Positions 24,748 to 33,782 of a DNA stretch of 64,000 bases are shown here, one piece after another. A program made the position numbers and the translations under genes. Under the pieces are notes generated by a model. The model saw nothing but the letters and a program-made list of their open reading frames with translations. It was not told the origin of the DNA and made no database searches. The DNA is from Microbacteriaceae bacterium VKM Ac-2855. Its GTDB lineage: Bacteria > Actinomycetota > Actinomycetes > Actinomycetales > Microbacteriaceae. Position 1 is the stretch's first letter; every line of letters begins with the position of its first letter. The stretch is from the NCBI GenBank assembly GCA_013204985.1, contig JABMLG010000002.1, positions 1-64,000 of the forward strand, written 5' to 3'.

Positions 24748-25990
24748 GACGGAGCCGGTCGAGCTCGCATCAGCACCGAGCGTGGGGGTGCGCCTCGGAC
24801 CCCGACCGCTCGTCGTCACATCGATCCTCGTCGTCGTCCTCGTCCTCATGGGCGGAGCCTTCGGCGTCGGGTGGATGCTCCGCGCGCCGGACGAGACAGC
24901 GTTTCAGAACAGCTTGAAGGCGGTGACCACGACCGCGACGGTCGAGTTGCACGCGCCGACGGCACCGACCGCCCTCGGCACGGTCGGGACCGGCTCGAAC
25001 ATCTCCGTACCTGCAACCGCGTCGGACGGGGCCGATACCGGTCAGGTCACTGCCGCACCCCTGTCAGCGGGCGCTCCGGCCGCGACCGGCTCCGTCCTCT
25101 TCGCCGTCAACGAGCGTCCGGTGTTCGCATTGAGTCTGGACGGGCCGCACTACCGCGACCTCGTCTTCGGCGACGACGGCGAGGACGTACAAGCGCTCAA
25201 TGCGGCACTGTCCGATCTCGGCTACGCGGCGGATCCGGATGAGACGTCGTACGACTCCGACACCGTCGAGTCCGTCGCCGCCTTCTACGACGATCGTGGC
25301 TACACCGCGCTTCGCACGAACTCGGTCTCGGTCACCACCACCGCAACAGCGGCGGCCACGGCCGCCCCGACCGCAGGGGCGACGGCTGCCGCGGCGGTGC
25401 CGACCGCGATGCCGAGGGGATCGAGAATGCCTTTCAGTGAAGTGTTCGATCTCGAGCAGCCCGACCTCACGGTGCTGACTGCCCCGGGCCTGTACTCGTC
25501 GATCGGTGACGGCAGCGCGGTGATGACGCTCGGGCGCCCGCTCGATCACGTTCACGCCCGCGTCGATGCGCTCACGGCGCCGAACGTCTCGGTCGGTCAG
25601 GCGGTCGCCGTGGCCGACGCGACCAGCGGGACGACCGCGGACGGCACCGTCGAATCGATCAGTGACTTCCGGTCCGCGGTGACCGGAGAGGACGGGAGCA
25701 TCTCCTCACCACCGGGCTACGACGTGTCCGTTCTCATATCGGAGCAGACGCGCGCCGCGCTCACCGCGGGAGCGAGCGTTTCGTTGCGCTTCGCGATCGA
25801 CGATGTGCAGCGGATCGCCGTTCCCGCCTCCGCGCTCCGGCAGGACGGAACGGCGAGCTTCGTGCTGACCTCACCCGCGCGGTCGACGCCGAACCGTGTC
25901 GACGTGACCGTCGTCGCTATGGCGGACGGCTGGGCACTCCTGGCCGAGGGGAGCCCCCTCGCGGTGGGCGACCTCGTCGTGGTGGGCTGA
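24740..25990 (+). CDS. Membrane-fusion-type adaptor with peptidoglycan-binding-like domain
   Basis: A 416-aa protein with one membrane segment (about residues 28-50). A peptidoglycan-binding-like helical domain spans about residues 133-188 (VFGDDGEDVQALNAALSDLGY...ESVAAFYDDRGY). An Ala/Thr-rich stretch follows, then HlyD/RND-adaptor-like beta domains, with VPASALRQDG near the end as in efflux adaptors. Such adaptors sit in the envelope and bridge an ABC protein to the wall layer. It overlaps the lipoprotein gene and lies 3 bp before the MacB-like gene, so the two are partners. Confidence 0.82.
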   Translation: MHKTEPVELASAPSVGVRLGPRPLVVTSILVVVLVLMGGAFGVGWMLRAPDETAFQNSLKAVTTTATVELHAPTAPTALGTVGTGSNISVPATASDGADTGQVTAAPLSAGAPAATGSVLFAVNERPVFALSLDGPHYRDLVFGDDGEDVQALNAALSDLGYAADPDETSYDSDTVESVAAFYDDRGYTALRTNSVSVTTTATAAATAAPTAGATAAAAVPTAMPRGSRMPFSEVFDLEQPDLTVLTAPGLYSSIGDGSAVMTLGRPLDHVHARVDALTAPNVSVGQAVAVADATSGTTADGTVESISDFRSAVTGEDGSISSPPGYDVSVLISEQTRAALTAGASVSLRFAIDDVQRIAVPASALRQDGTASFVLTSPARSTPNRVDVTVVAMADGWALLAEGSPLAVGDLVVVG

Positions 25991-25993
25991 CGG

Positions 25994-27913
25994 GTGTCTC
26001 ACGTGCTCGAGTGCATCGGATTGCACAAGCGTTACGACGCCGACAATCACCCGCTGCAGGGTGTGGACCTCGTCGTCGACGCCGGCGAGTTCGTGGCGAT
26101 CACGGGGCCGTCGGGATCGGGGAAGTCGACGCTCCTGAACATCCTCGGTCTGCTCGACCGGCCGACGGAGGGGGAGTACCGGATCGATGGCGAGCCCACG
26201 GATGCGATGGACCGCCGTCGGCTCGACGACGTCCGCGGGCGGCGATTCGGATTCGTCTTCCAGGCGTCGCATCTCATCACCGGGCGCACCGTCGCCCAGA
26301 ATCTGGCGGTCGGACTCGCCTCCGCTGACCCGGCATCGGACGCTGTGATGGACGACATCAGGCGCGCCCTGCGAAGCGTCGGGCTCGAGCACAAGGTGGC
26401 GACGCGGGTGGAGCTGCTCTCGGGCGGGGAGAAGCAGCGCGTGGCGATCGCGCGAGCACTGGTGCACTCTCCTGCCGTGTTGATGCTCGATGAACCGACC
26501 GGCAGCCTCGATGAGGACAACACGGAGGCTGTGCTCCGAGTCGTGGAGGGACTGCGCGACAGGGGTCTTGCACTCGTCATCGTCACTCACGACTTGGCGA
26601 TCGCGGCCAGGGCGGACAGGCACCTGACGATGCAACACGGACGCCTGATCGATGTCCGGCGCGCGACATCGGCCCCTCCTCGTTCCGCAGCTCCACGGCG
26701 CACCGCGCAGGTGCGGCCGACGCGATGGCGGCGAGCGCGCCTCACGACACGCGATGCCGCTCTCGGGCTGCTGTCGAAGCCGGCGCGGGCGATCATGGCC
26801 GTCGGCATCATCGCGCTGGGCGCCGGTGGCTACGTCGCGGCTGGAGCGCTGACGGCCACAGCGTCGGAGCAGGTGGACGCTTCCTTCCAGGAGGCGGCCG
26901 GCGACATGGTCCGGCTGAATCCCTCACCGTCCGCCGATCGGGATGTCGGCGCGGAGGACGCGACCCGGCTCGAAACGGTGGACGGGGTGCTGTCGGTCGG
27001 ACTGCGCTGGGACCTGACCGATCTGCGCGGAGCCGTCGCGCGCACCTTCGGTTCTGCCGGGGCGACGGACGTGCCCGGGCTCGCGGTGTCCGCTCTCGGC
27101 GGTGAGGCGATGGACACCCTCGATATCGTGACCGCACCCGCGACGGCGGTCGACCTGCTGGCGGGCCCTCCCGCCGTCGCCGACGGGGTCGCCGTGATCG
27201 GACCGGCGGCGGCAACGGCACTGGGAATCGTTCCAGGCACTCCCGGAGTAGCGCTGTGGATCGGTGATCGCAGCTTCAGCGTGGTGGGGAAGATCGAATC
27301 CGCGGGTCCGCAGGCCGGCGAGCTCGGCAGGTCGATCCTGATCAGTGCAGGGGCACGGGAGTCGGTGTCGAACCGGTCGACGACAGGCCTCCTCCTGGTG
27401 AAGACGAGACCCGGGATGGCCAAGGCGGTCGCCGACATCGCTCCGCTCGCTCTCGACGCGGCGCATCCGGAGTTCTTCGACGTCGAGACCACCGCGGACC
27501 TCGCTCGACTGCGCGGCCGGATCAACGGCCAGCTGGACCTTCTGATCCGGAACACCGGGATCGTCCTGCTCGCGCTCGCCGTACTCGCCACCGTTGCGGC
27601 GGGCTGGAACGGCGTGAATGCGCGGCGGTCCGAGATCGGGCTCCGCCGTGCGCTCGGAGCGACCAGGGCGCAGATCGGCGCACTGTTCATAGCGGAGAGC
27701 GTGCTGACCGGAGTCGTCGGCGGCGCACTCGGAACCGCTCTCGGGATCGCGGTCGTCATCGTCGGCTCGACCGCGCAGGGATGGACTCCGGTGATCGGGG
27801 TCTCGCTTCTGGTCACCGGTCCCGCCCTCGGCGCAGGAGTCGGAGCCGCGGCCGCGGCTCTTCCCGCCTGGCGTTCGGCCGCCGTGGACCCGGCACGGGA
27901 GCTGCGTGCGTGA
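25994..27913 (+). CDS. MacB-like ABC protein, fused ATPase and FtsX-type permease
   Basis: A 639-aa protein. The N-terminal ATPase (about residues 1-225) shows Walker A GPSGSGKST, Q-loop VFQASHLI, signature LSGGEKQR, Walker B VLMLDEPTGSLDED and H-loop VTHDL. A membrane segment at about 260-285, a large extracellular domain (about 290-505) and three C-terminal segments (about 520-625, with RRSEIGLRRALGATRAQI) give the MacB topology. MacB proteins do not carry substrate through the membrane but push periplasmic substrate outward. With the adaptor at 24740 it probably handles the secreted I36-like protein or the lipoprotein, which is inference. Start GTG 25994. Confidence 0.87.
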   Translation: MSHVLECIGLHKRYDADNHPLQGVDLVVDAGEFVAITGPSGSGKSTLLNILGLLDRPTEGEYRIDGEPTDAMDRRRLDDVRGRRFGFVFQASHLITGRTVAQNLAVGLASADPASDAVMDDIRRALRSVGLEHKVATRVELLSGGEKQRVAIARALVHSPAVLMLDEPTGSLDEDNTEAVLRVVEGLRDRGLALVIVTHDLAIAARADRHLTMQHGRLIDVRRATSAPPRSAAPRRTAQVRPTRWRRARLTTRDAALGLLSKPARAIMAVGIIALGAGGYVAAGALTATASEQVDASFQEAAGDMVRLNPSPSADRDVGAEDATRLETVDGVLSVGLRWDLTDLRGAVARTFGSAGATDVPGLAVSALGGEAMDTLDIVTAPATAVDLLAGPPAVADGVAVIGPAAATALGIVPGTPGVALWIGDRSFSVVGKIESAGPQAGELGRSILISAGARESVSNRSTTGLLLVKTRPGMAKAVADIAPLALDAAHPEFFDVETTADLARLRGRINGQLDLLIRNTGIVLLALAVLATVAAGWNGVNARRSEIGLRRALGATRAQIGALFIAESVLTGVVGGALGTALGIAVVIVGSTAQGWTPVIGVSLLVTGPALGAGVGAAAAALPAWRSAAVDPARELRA

Positions 27914-27922
27914 CGCACCGGC

Positions 27923-28008
27923 GTCACCACAGGCAACAGCCCTTGAGCAACCCGACCACACGATGTGACGGGACCCTCAGTGGGTCGCATCCCGGTTCGT
28001 GCTCACCG
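27923..28008. repeat. Right imperfect direct repeat flanking the export cassette
   Basis: This is the partner of 23291-23377, in the same orientation and of nearly the same length (86 versus 87). The core 27973-27996 is 22 of 24 identical to 23339-23362. It starts 10 bp after the MacB-like stop, so the four genes lie neatly between the two copies. Confidence 0.7.
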
Positions 28009-28143
28009 ATTCTTCGTCCACGAATCGCCGCGCGCGTGGCCGGGGCTCCCGCGGACGGCGGGATAATCCACACGCGTTGGCTTCAAGCAGTGACGCGAGT
28101 GTGCTCGAACCATGACTTCACCCCCGGTAAACCGGCATTTACG

Positions 28144-28192
28144 CTTGAACTCAACGGTGTTATCGGCTCGTTATCAACTCGCTGAGTTCAAG
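28144..28192. promoter_or_regulatory. Inverted repeat upstream of the MmsA-type importer
   Basis: CTTGAACTCA (28144-28153) and TGAGTTCAAG (28183-28192) are perfect 10-bp inverted arms 29 bp apart. The position, about 170 bp before the operon, suits a regulator binding site or a looped pair of half sites. The regulator is not identified. Confidence 0.5.
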
Positions 28193-28361
28193 ACTTGACG
28201 CCAACGAGCGAACGGTGTTGGCTGTGTGCAGCGAACGGCACCCCGTTCGTGTCCCACCATGCAGACGCAGACGTCCTGCAGACGGAGGCAGATGTGAACA
28301 TCGCTGTTCCCCTCACCCGGAGCCCCCGCACGACGCATCCCGCCACGCCGGAGGTGCGCTC

Positions 28362-29912
28362 ATGACGGAGCAACCGATCATCCTCGAGATGCGTTCGATC
28401 ACCAAGGAGTTCCCTGGTGTGAAGGCGCTCTCCAACGTTTCGTTGAGCGTGCGCGCCGCCGAGATCCACGCGATCTGCGGCGAGAACGGCGCCGGCAAGT
28501 CCACCCTGATGAAAGTGCTCTCGGGCGTGTACCCCTACGGCACGTACGAGGGCGACATCTACTACCGCGGTGAGGAGGTGCGCTTCAAAGACATCCGCTC
28601 CAGCGAGCAGGCCGGCATCGTGATCATCCACCAGGAACTCGCGTTGATCCCCGAGCTGTCGATCACGGAGAACATCTTTCTCGGCAACGAACCCACCCGC
28701 TTCGGCGCGATCGACTGGAAGGGTGCGAAGAAGCGCGCCATCGAGCTGCTCGCCCGCGTCGGATTGACCGACGAGCCCGACACGTTGATCAAGAACATCG
28801 GCGTCGGCAAGCAGCAGCTCGTCGAGATCGCGAAGGCCCTGAACAAGGACGTCAAGCTCCTCATCCTCGACGAGCCGACCGCCGCGCTCAACGAGAACGA
28901 CTCGCAGCACCTGCTCGACCTCATCCGGGGCCTCAAGGGCCGCGGGATCTCGTCGATCATGATCAGCCACAAGCTCAACGAGATCGAGGCTGTGGCGGAT
29001 GAGATCACCATCATCCGCGACGGCAAGTCGATCGAGACGCTGAACGTGAAGCGCGACGGCGTCAATGAGGACCGCATCATCCGCGGGATGGTCGGCCGCG
29101 ACCTCGAGAGCCGCTTCCCGGAGCACACGCCGAACATCGGCGAGACCTTCTTCGAGGTGCGCGACTGGTGGGTGCAGCATCCGCTGGTCAGCGAGCGAAT
29201 GGTGTGCAAGGGCTCGAACATCCACGTTCGTCGCGGCGAGATCGTCGGCATCGCGGGCCTGATGGGCGCCGGCCGCACGGAGTTGGCGATGTCGATCTTC
29301 GGCCGCTCCTACGGCACGTTCCTCTCGGGCACGATCGTCAAAGACGGCAAGGAGATCCAGCTGAAGTCCGTCTCCGACGCGATCGACGCCGGCCTCGCCT
29401 ACGTGAGCGAAGACCGCAAAGCGCTCGGCCTGAACCTGCTGGACGACATCAAGCGCTCCACCGTCGCCGCGAAGCTGACCAAGATCAGCAAGGGCGGTGT
29501 GGTCGACGACTCCGCGGAATACAACTTCGCGGAGGGCTTCCGCAAGAGCCTGCGGATCAAGACCCCCACCGTGGACGAAGGAGTCGCGAAGCTCTCCGGC
29601 GGCAACCAGCAGAAGGTGGTGCTGGCGAAGTGGATGTTCACCGACCCCGACCTGCTGATCCTCGATGAACCCACCCGCGGCATCGACGTGGGCGCGAAGT
29701 ACGAGATCTACGGCATCATCCAGCAGCTCGCGAACCAGGGGAAGGGCGTCATCGTCATCTCCTCCGAGCTGCCCGAGCTGCTGGGCCTCTCCGACCGGAT
29801 CTACACGATCTTCGAGGGCGCCGTCACCGCCGACCTCACCGCCGAAGAAGCCGACCCCGAAACCCTGATGAAGAACATGACCTCGACGAAGAGGAGAGCA
29901 CAGGCCTCATGA
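28362..29912 (+). CDS. mmsA: Multiple-monosaccharide importer ATPase (two ABC domains)
   Basis: A 516-aa ATPase of the XylG/MmsA type. Domain 1 has Walker [10 protein letters not shown] and Walker [16 protein letters not shown]. Domain 2 has a degenerate Walker A (GLMGAGRTE), signature [15 protein letters not shown] and Walker [15 protein letters not shown]. The asymmetry is normal for this family. The ATG at 28362 follows GGAGG. Its stop overlaps the permease start. Together with the permease and the ChvE-like protein it should import xylose, glucose, arabinose or galactose. Confidence 0.9.
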   Translation: MTEQPIILEMRSITKEFPGVKALSNVSLSVRAAEIHAICGENGAGKSTLMKVLSGVYPYGTYEGDIYYRGEEVRFKDIRSSEQAGIVIIHQELALIPELSITENIFLGNEPTRFGAIDWKGAKKRAIELLARVGLTDEPDTLIKNIGVGKQQLVEIAKALNKDVKLLILDEPTAALNENDSQHLLDLIRGLKGRGISSIMISHKLNEIEAVADEITIIRDGKSIETLNVKRDGVNEDRIIRGMVGRDLESRFPEHTPNIGETFFEVRDWWVQHPLVSERMVCKGSNIHVRRGEIVGIAGLMGAGRTELAMSIFGRSYGTFLSGTIVKDGKEIQLKSVSDAIDAGLAYVSEDRKALGLNLLDDIKRSTVAAKLTKISKGGVVDDSAEYNFAEGFRKSLRIKTPTVDEGVAKLSGGNQQKVVLAKWMFTDPDLLILDEPTRGIDVGAKYEIYGIIQQLANQGKGVIVISSELPELLGLSDRIYTIFEGAVTADLTAEEADPETLMKNMTSTKRRAQAS

Positions 29913-31345
29913 GTGCCAAGACCCCCGCACCCGCAACGACCCCCATCTCCACGCCCATCCCGCAGAAACGCGGCTTCTTCCACGACGCGATGAAGATCTT
30001 CGGCGGCGGCACCACCTCCGGTGGCCGTCAGCTCGGCATGATCCTCGCCCTCGTCGTGATCATCGTGCTCTTCCAGGTGCTGACCAACGGGCTGACGCTC
30101 GACCCGGTCAACCTGATCGCCGTGGTGAGCCAGTACTCCTACATCCTGATCCTCGCGATCGGCATGGTGATGGTCATCATCGCCGGCCACATCGACCTCT
30201 CCGTCGGATCCGTCGCTGCCTTCGTCGGCATCGTCGTCGCGATCTCGATGAACTCCTGGAACCTGCCCTGGCCGCTCGCCATCGTGCTCGGGCTCGCGCT
30301 CGGCGCCGTGATCGGAGCCTGGCAGGGATTCTGGGTCGCCTACATCGGCGTCCCGGCCTTCATCGTCACGCTGGCCGGCATGCTGCTCTTCCGCGGCCTG
30401 AACCAGTTCGTCGGTAACTCGGCCTCCGTGCCGGTGCCGCAGGACTTCCAGTACATCGGTGCGGGCTACCTGCCGGAGGTCGGCCCCGACACCGGTTACA
30501 ACAACCTCACGCTGCTACTCGGCCTCATCGTCGCCGCAGCCGTCGTCTGGCGCGAGTTCCGTGCGCGCAAGGTGCAGCGCGACATGGGTTCGCAGCTCGC
30601 CCCGATCTGGACGATGTACGTGCGGATGATCCTCCTCGTCGTTGTGGTCGTGTACGCCGCGTTCCTCTTCGCCGGCGGACGCATCGGCACCAGCTTCCCG
30701 GTGTCGGGCATCATCCTCGCCGTCCTGGTCCTCTTCTACTCGTTCGTCACCCGCAGCACGATCCTCGGTCGACACATCTACGCGGTCGGTGGCAACTCGC
30801 ACGCCGCTGAGCTCTCGGGTGTGAAGAGCCGCCGGGTCAACTTCTTCGTGATGATGAACATGTCGATCCTCGCGGCCGTCGCCGCCATGATCTTCGTCGC
30901 CCGCTCGAACGCCTCCGGTCCGTCCGACGGCACCGGGTGGGAGCTCGACGCGATCGCGGCCGTGTTCATCGGCGGCGCCGCCGTCGCGGGTGGTGTCGGC
31001 ACCGTGACCGGCTCGATCATCGGTGGCCTCGTGATGGCGCTGCTCAACAACGGCTTGCAGCTGATGGGCATCGGCGCCGACCGCGTGCAGATCATCAAGG
31101 GTCTGGTGCTGCTGGTCGCCGTCGCGATCGACGTCTGGAACAAGAAGCAGGGTCGACCCTCCGTGATCGGCTTCCTCACTCGCGGCAACAAGCGCCGCGC
31201 CGACGACGCCACCCCGCCCGGCGTGAGCGGAGGCGGCACCGCGGTGCGCGACTCGGCAGGCCGCGAAGAGGACGACACGAACGCCCTCGTGCCCACCACC
31301 GGCACCCCCGAGACCGCCCGACCGGGCGCCGTCACCCCCAATTAG
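29909..31345 (+). CDS. mmsB: Multiple-monosaccharide importer permease
   Basis: A 478-aa membrane protein of the MmsB/XylH family with ten or more membrane segments. Blocks include [60 protein letters not shown] and the [19 protein letters not shown] loop. A Pro/Ala/Thr-rich tail of about 60 residues follows the last segment. The ATG at 29909 overlaps the ATPase stop (ATGA). Confidence 0.9.
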   Translation: MSAKTPAPATTPISTPIPQKRGFFHDAMKIFGGGTTSGGRQLGMILALVVIIVLFQVLTNGLTLDPVNLIAVVSQYSYILILAIGMVMVIIAGHIDLSVGSVAAFVGIVVAISMNSWNLPWPLAIVLGLALGAVIGAWQGFWVAYIGVPAFIVTLAGMLLFRGLNQFVGNSASVPVPQDFQYIGAGYLPEVGPDTGYNNLTLLLGLIVAAAVVWREFRARKVQRDMGSQLAPIWTMYVRMILLVVVVVYAAFLFAGGRIGTSFPVSGIILAVLVLFYSFVTRSTILGRHIYAVGGNSHAAELSGVKSRRVNFFVMMNMSILAAVAAMIFVARSNASGPSDGTGWELDAIAAVFIGGAAVAGGVGTVTGSIIGGLVMALLNNGLQLMGIGADRVQIIKGLVLLVAVAIDVWNKKQGRPSVIGFLTRGNKRRADDATPPGVSGGGTAVRDSAGREEDDTNALVPTTGTPETARPGAVTPN

Positions 31346-31475
31346 CTCGCCGCCGCCCGCATCCGCTCGCTCACACGCACGGATGCGGCGGTCGGCGCGC
31401 CCCGAAGACCCTCAGCGGCTCTCCCTGGTCGCCGAGTTCCTCAATCCATCACCCTCAACGAAGAAAGTGATCAGT

Positions 31476-32573
31476 ATGCGCAAAATCGCATTCGCCGCCA
31501 CGGCCGTCCTGGCCGCCGCCGCCCTCGCCCTCTCCGGCTGCTCCAGCCGTGGCGGCGAGACCACCTCGACCGACGGCGCCGCCGCCGGCTTCGCGGCCGA
31601 CTCCCTGATCGGCGTCGCGCTGCCCTCGAAGACCTCGGAGAACTGGGTGCTCGCCGGCCAGCTCTTCACTGACGGCCTCAAGGAGGCGGGCTTCGAGTCG
31701 GACGTGCAGTACGCGGCCGCCTCGGGCACCGTCGCCGACCAGCAGGCCCAGGTGCAGTCGATGGTGACCAAGGGCGCGAAGGTCATCATCATCGGTGCCG
31801 CCGACGGTTCGCAGCTCGGCACGCAGGTCAAGGCGGCGCACGACGCCGGCGCGATCGTGATCGCCTACGACCGCCTCATCCTGAACACCGAGGACGTCGA
31901 CTACTACGTGGCCTACGACAACTTCAAGGTCGGCGAACTGCAGGGCCAGGCCCTGCTCGACGGCATGGCCGCGAAGAAGGCGAGCGGCCCGTACAACATC
32001 GAGCTGTTCTCCGGCTCGTCGGACGACGCCAACTCGGCCGTGTTCTTCAACGGTGCGATGAGCGTGCTCCAGCCGAAGATCGATGACGGCACGGTCAAGG
32101 TCGTCTCCGGCCAGACCGACATCAAGCAGACGGCGACGGCCGGCTGGAAGGCCGAGAACGCGCAGAGCCGCATGGACTCGCTGCTCACCGCGAACTACGC
32201 CAGCGCCGAGCTCGACGGCGTGCTCTCGCCGAACGACACCCTCGCCCGCGCGATCATCACGTCGGTGAAGTCGGCCGGCAAGCCGATCCCGGTCGTCACC
32301 GGTCAGGACTCGGAGGTCGAGTCGGTCAAGTCGATCATGGCCGGCGAGCAGTACTCGACGATCAATAAGGACACCCGTGCCCTCGTCGCGCAGGCCATCA
32401 CCATGGTCGGCGAGCTGCAGAAGGGCGACGCCGCCGAGACGAACGACGACGAGTCGTACGACAACGGCTCGAAGGTCGTCCCGGCCTACCTGCTCGACCC
32501 GGTCATCGTGACCAAGGACAACGCGGCCGAGGCCTACGCCAACGACCCCACCCTCGAGCCCCTCACCAAGTAA
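31476..32573 (+). CDS. chvE: Multiple-sugar-binding lipoprotein (ChvE type)
   Basis: A 365-aa family-4 binding protein with a lipobox, LALSGC (Cys 22). ChvE-like motifs are IGVALPSKTSENWVLAGQLF, IIIGAADGSQLG, IAYDRLILNTEDVDYYVAYDN and VTGQDSEVESVKSIMAGEQYSTI. It ends in TNDDESYDNGSKVVPAYLLDPVIV. The ATG at 31476 is chosen because upstream in-frame sequence lacks a signal peptide. Placing the binding protein last, after ATPase and permease, differs from the operon at 20178. A strong terminator follows. Confidence 0.92.
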   Translation: MRKIAFAATAVLAAAALALSGCSSRGGETTSTDGAAAGFAADSLIGVALPSKTSENWVLAGQLFTDGLKEAGFESDVQYAAASGTVADQQAQVQSMVTKGAKVIIIGAADGSQLGTQVKAAHDAGAIVIAYDRLILNTEDVDYYVAYDNFKVGELQGQALLDGMAAKKASGPYNIELFSGSSDDANSAVFFNGAMSVLQPKIDDGTVKVVSGQTDIKQTATAGWKAENAQSRMDSLLTANYASAELDGVLSPNDTLARAIITSVKSAGKPIPVVTGQDSEVESVKSIMAGEQYSTINKDTRALVAQAITMVGELQKGDAAETNDDESYDNGSKVVPAYLLDPVIVTKDNAAEAYANDPTLEPLTK

Positions 32574-32587
32574 GGCTCTCCAACGCA

Positions 32588-32621
32588 CGAAGGCCGGACC
32601 CCCTCGGGGGTCCGGCCTTCG
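32588..32621 (+). terminator. Terminator of the MmsA-type operon
   Basis: A perfect 16-bp stem (32588-32603 with 32606-32621) with a tight TC apex lies 15 bp after the chvE-like stop. Confidence 0.85.
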
Positions 32622-32637
32622 TCGCGTTCACCTCATG

Positions 32638-32680
32638 CGAGAAGTCGCAGGAGTGGGCGCCCCACTCCTGCGACTTCTCG
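32638..32680. repeat. 43-bp perfect palindrome, family C, copy 1
   Basis: Perfect 20-bp arms surround a CGC centre. It lies between convergent genes, 2 bp from the oxidoreductase stop, and can act as a two-way terminator. A second copy of equal length lies at 63919-63961. Stem bases differ between copies but always remain paired. Confidence 0.9.
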
Positions 32681-32681
32681 G

Positions 32682-33782
32682 TTAAAGGGTGGCTTCCGCC
32701 GGGCTCCAGGTCGCGGGAACCGGCTCGGGCTTGGCGACCGACGAGGTGACGTCGACCGGCGAGCCGGAGTCGGCCGCGTCGCGGATCGCGAGCAGGATGT
32801 CGAGCACGTGCGCCGCGACGGCGCCGCTCGCGCGCTCGCCGACGCCCGCGCGGATCGAGCGGGCGAGGTCGAGAACGCCGGTGCCGCGCCCGAAGGTGGA
32901 ACCCTCCGCGGTCAGCGTGGTCGGCTCCTCCTGACCGAAGCGGTACAGGATCGAGTCACCGTCGAACATGTTCGGGTCGGGCAGCGAGATCGTGCCCTCG
33001 GTGCCGCTGATCTCGACGAAGCCCATACGGGGCAGAGCGTTCTGGAAGGAGAACGTCGACTGCGCCGACTGGCCGCTCTCGAAGCTGATCAGAGCCGCGT
33101 GATGCGTGGGCACGTCGACCGGGAAGGTCGTGCCGGCCTTGGGTCCGGTGGCGATGGTGCGCTCCGTGAAGGAACGCGAGCTGACCGCGCTGACCCGGCT
33201 GGCCGCGCCGAAGGCGTGCACCAGCGTGGTCACGTAGTACGGCCCCATGTCGAACAGCGGACCGGCTCCGTAGGTGAACAGGAACTCGGGGCTCGGGTGC
33301 CACGCCTCGGGACCGGGGACGTGGAACAGCGTGGTCGCGGTGAGCGGCTCGCCGATGTCGCCGCGGGCGATGGCGCGCATCGCCGACTGGATGCCCGCGC
33401 CGAGCACGGTGTCGGGCGCGCAGGCGGCGCGCAGACCCTTGGCCGCAGCCGCCTCGAGCAGGGCCGCTCCGGACTCGTGGTCCATGGCGATCGGCTTCTC
33501 GCTCCACACGTTCTTGCCCGCGGCGATGACCTGCTGGCCGATCTCGGTGTGCGTGGCCGGGAGGGTGAGGTTGACGACGATCTCGATCTCGTCGATCGCC
33601 AGCAATTCCTCGACGCTGCCCCAACCCGGGACGCCGTACTTCTCGGCCGCCTCCTGAGCGCGCTCGGGAATGATGTCCGCGACGAACAGGACCTTGAGGT
33701 CCGGCATCTGCGTCATGTTCTCGAGGTAGGTGCCGCTGATGACACCGGCGCCGATGACGCCGACTCCGATAGCCCCGCTCAC
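32682..33782 (-). CDS. Gfo/Idh/MocA-family oxidoreductase
   Basis: A 366-aa NAD(P)-dependent sugar or polyol dehydrogenase. The N-terminal Rossmann motif is GVIGAGVISGTYL, and the family EKPIAMD motif lies near residue 95. The C-terminal domain carries GPLFDMGPYYVTTLVHAFG and matches GFO_IDH_MocA C-terminal folds. Start GTG 33782 overlaps the stop of the preceding gene, so the pair is translationally coupled. Its partner is a sugar-phosphate-isomerase-like protein, a common pairing in catabolism of inositols and rarer sugars. Confidence 0.92.
   Translation of the reverse strand: MSGAIGVGVIGAGVISGTYLENMTQMPDLKVLFVADIIPERAQEAAEKYGVPGWGSVEELLAIDEIEIVVNLTLPATHTEIGQQVIAAGKNVWSEKPIAMDHESGAALLEAAAAKGLRAACAPDTVLGAGIQSAMRAIARGDIGEPLTATTLFHVPGPEAWHPSPEFLFTYGAGPLFDMGPYYVTTLVHAFGAASRVSAVSSRSFTERTIATGPKAGTTFPVDVPTHHAALISFESGQSAQSTFSFQNALPRMGFVEISGTEGTISLPDPNMFDGDSILYRFGQEEPTTLTAEGSTFGRGTGVLDLARSIRAGVGERASGAVAAHVLDILLAIRDAADSGSPVDVTSSVAKPEPVPATWSPAEATL

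Larger units (their letters stand above)
27914..28361. other. Intergenic region between export cassette and MmsA-type operon
   Basis: These 448 bp hold no convincing gene. They contain the right flanking repeat (27923-28008) and an inverted repeat at 28144-28192 just ahead of the next operon. The rest shows nothing I can name. Confidence 0.6.

Noticed and set aside
23291-28008. Flanking repeats considered as insertion-sequence ends
   Set aside because: They are direct, not inverted, they are imperfect, and no transposase or integrase lies between them.
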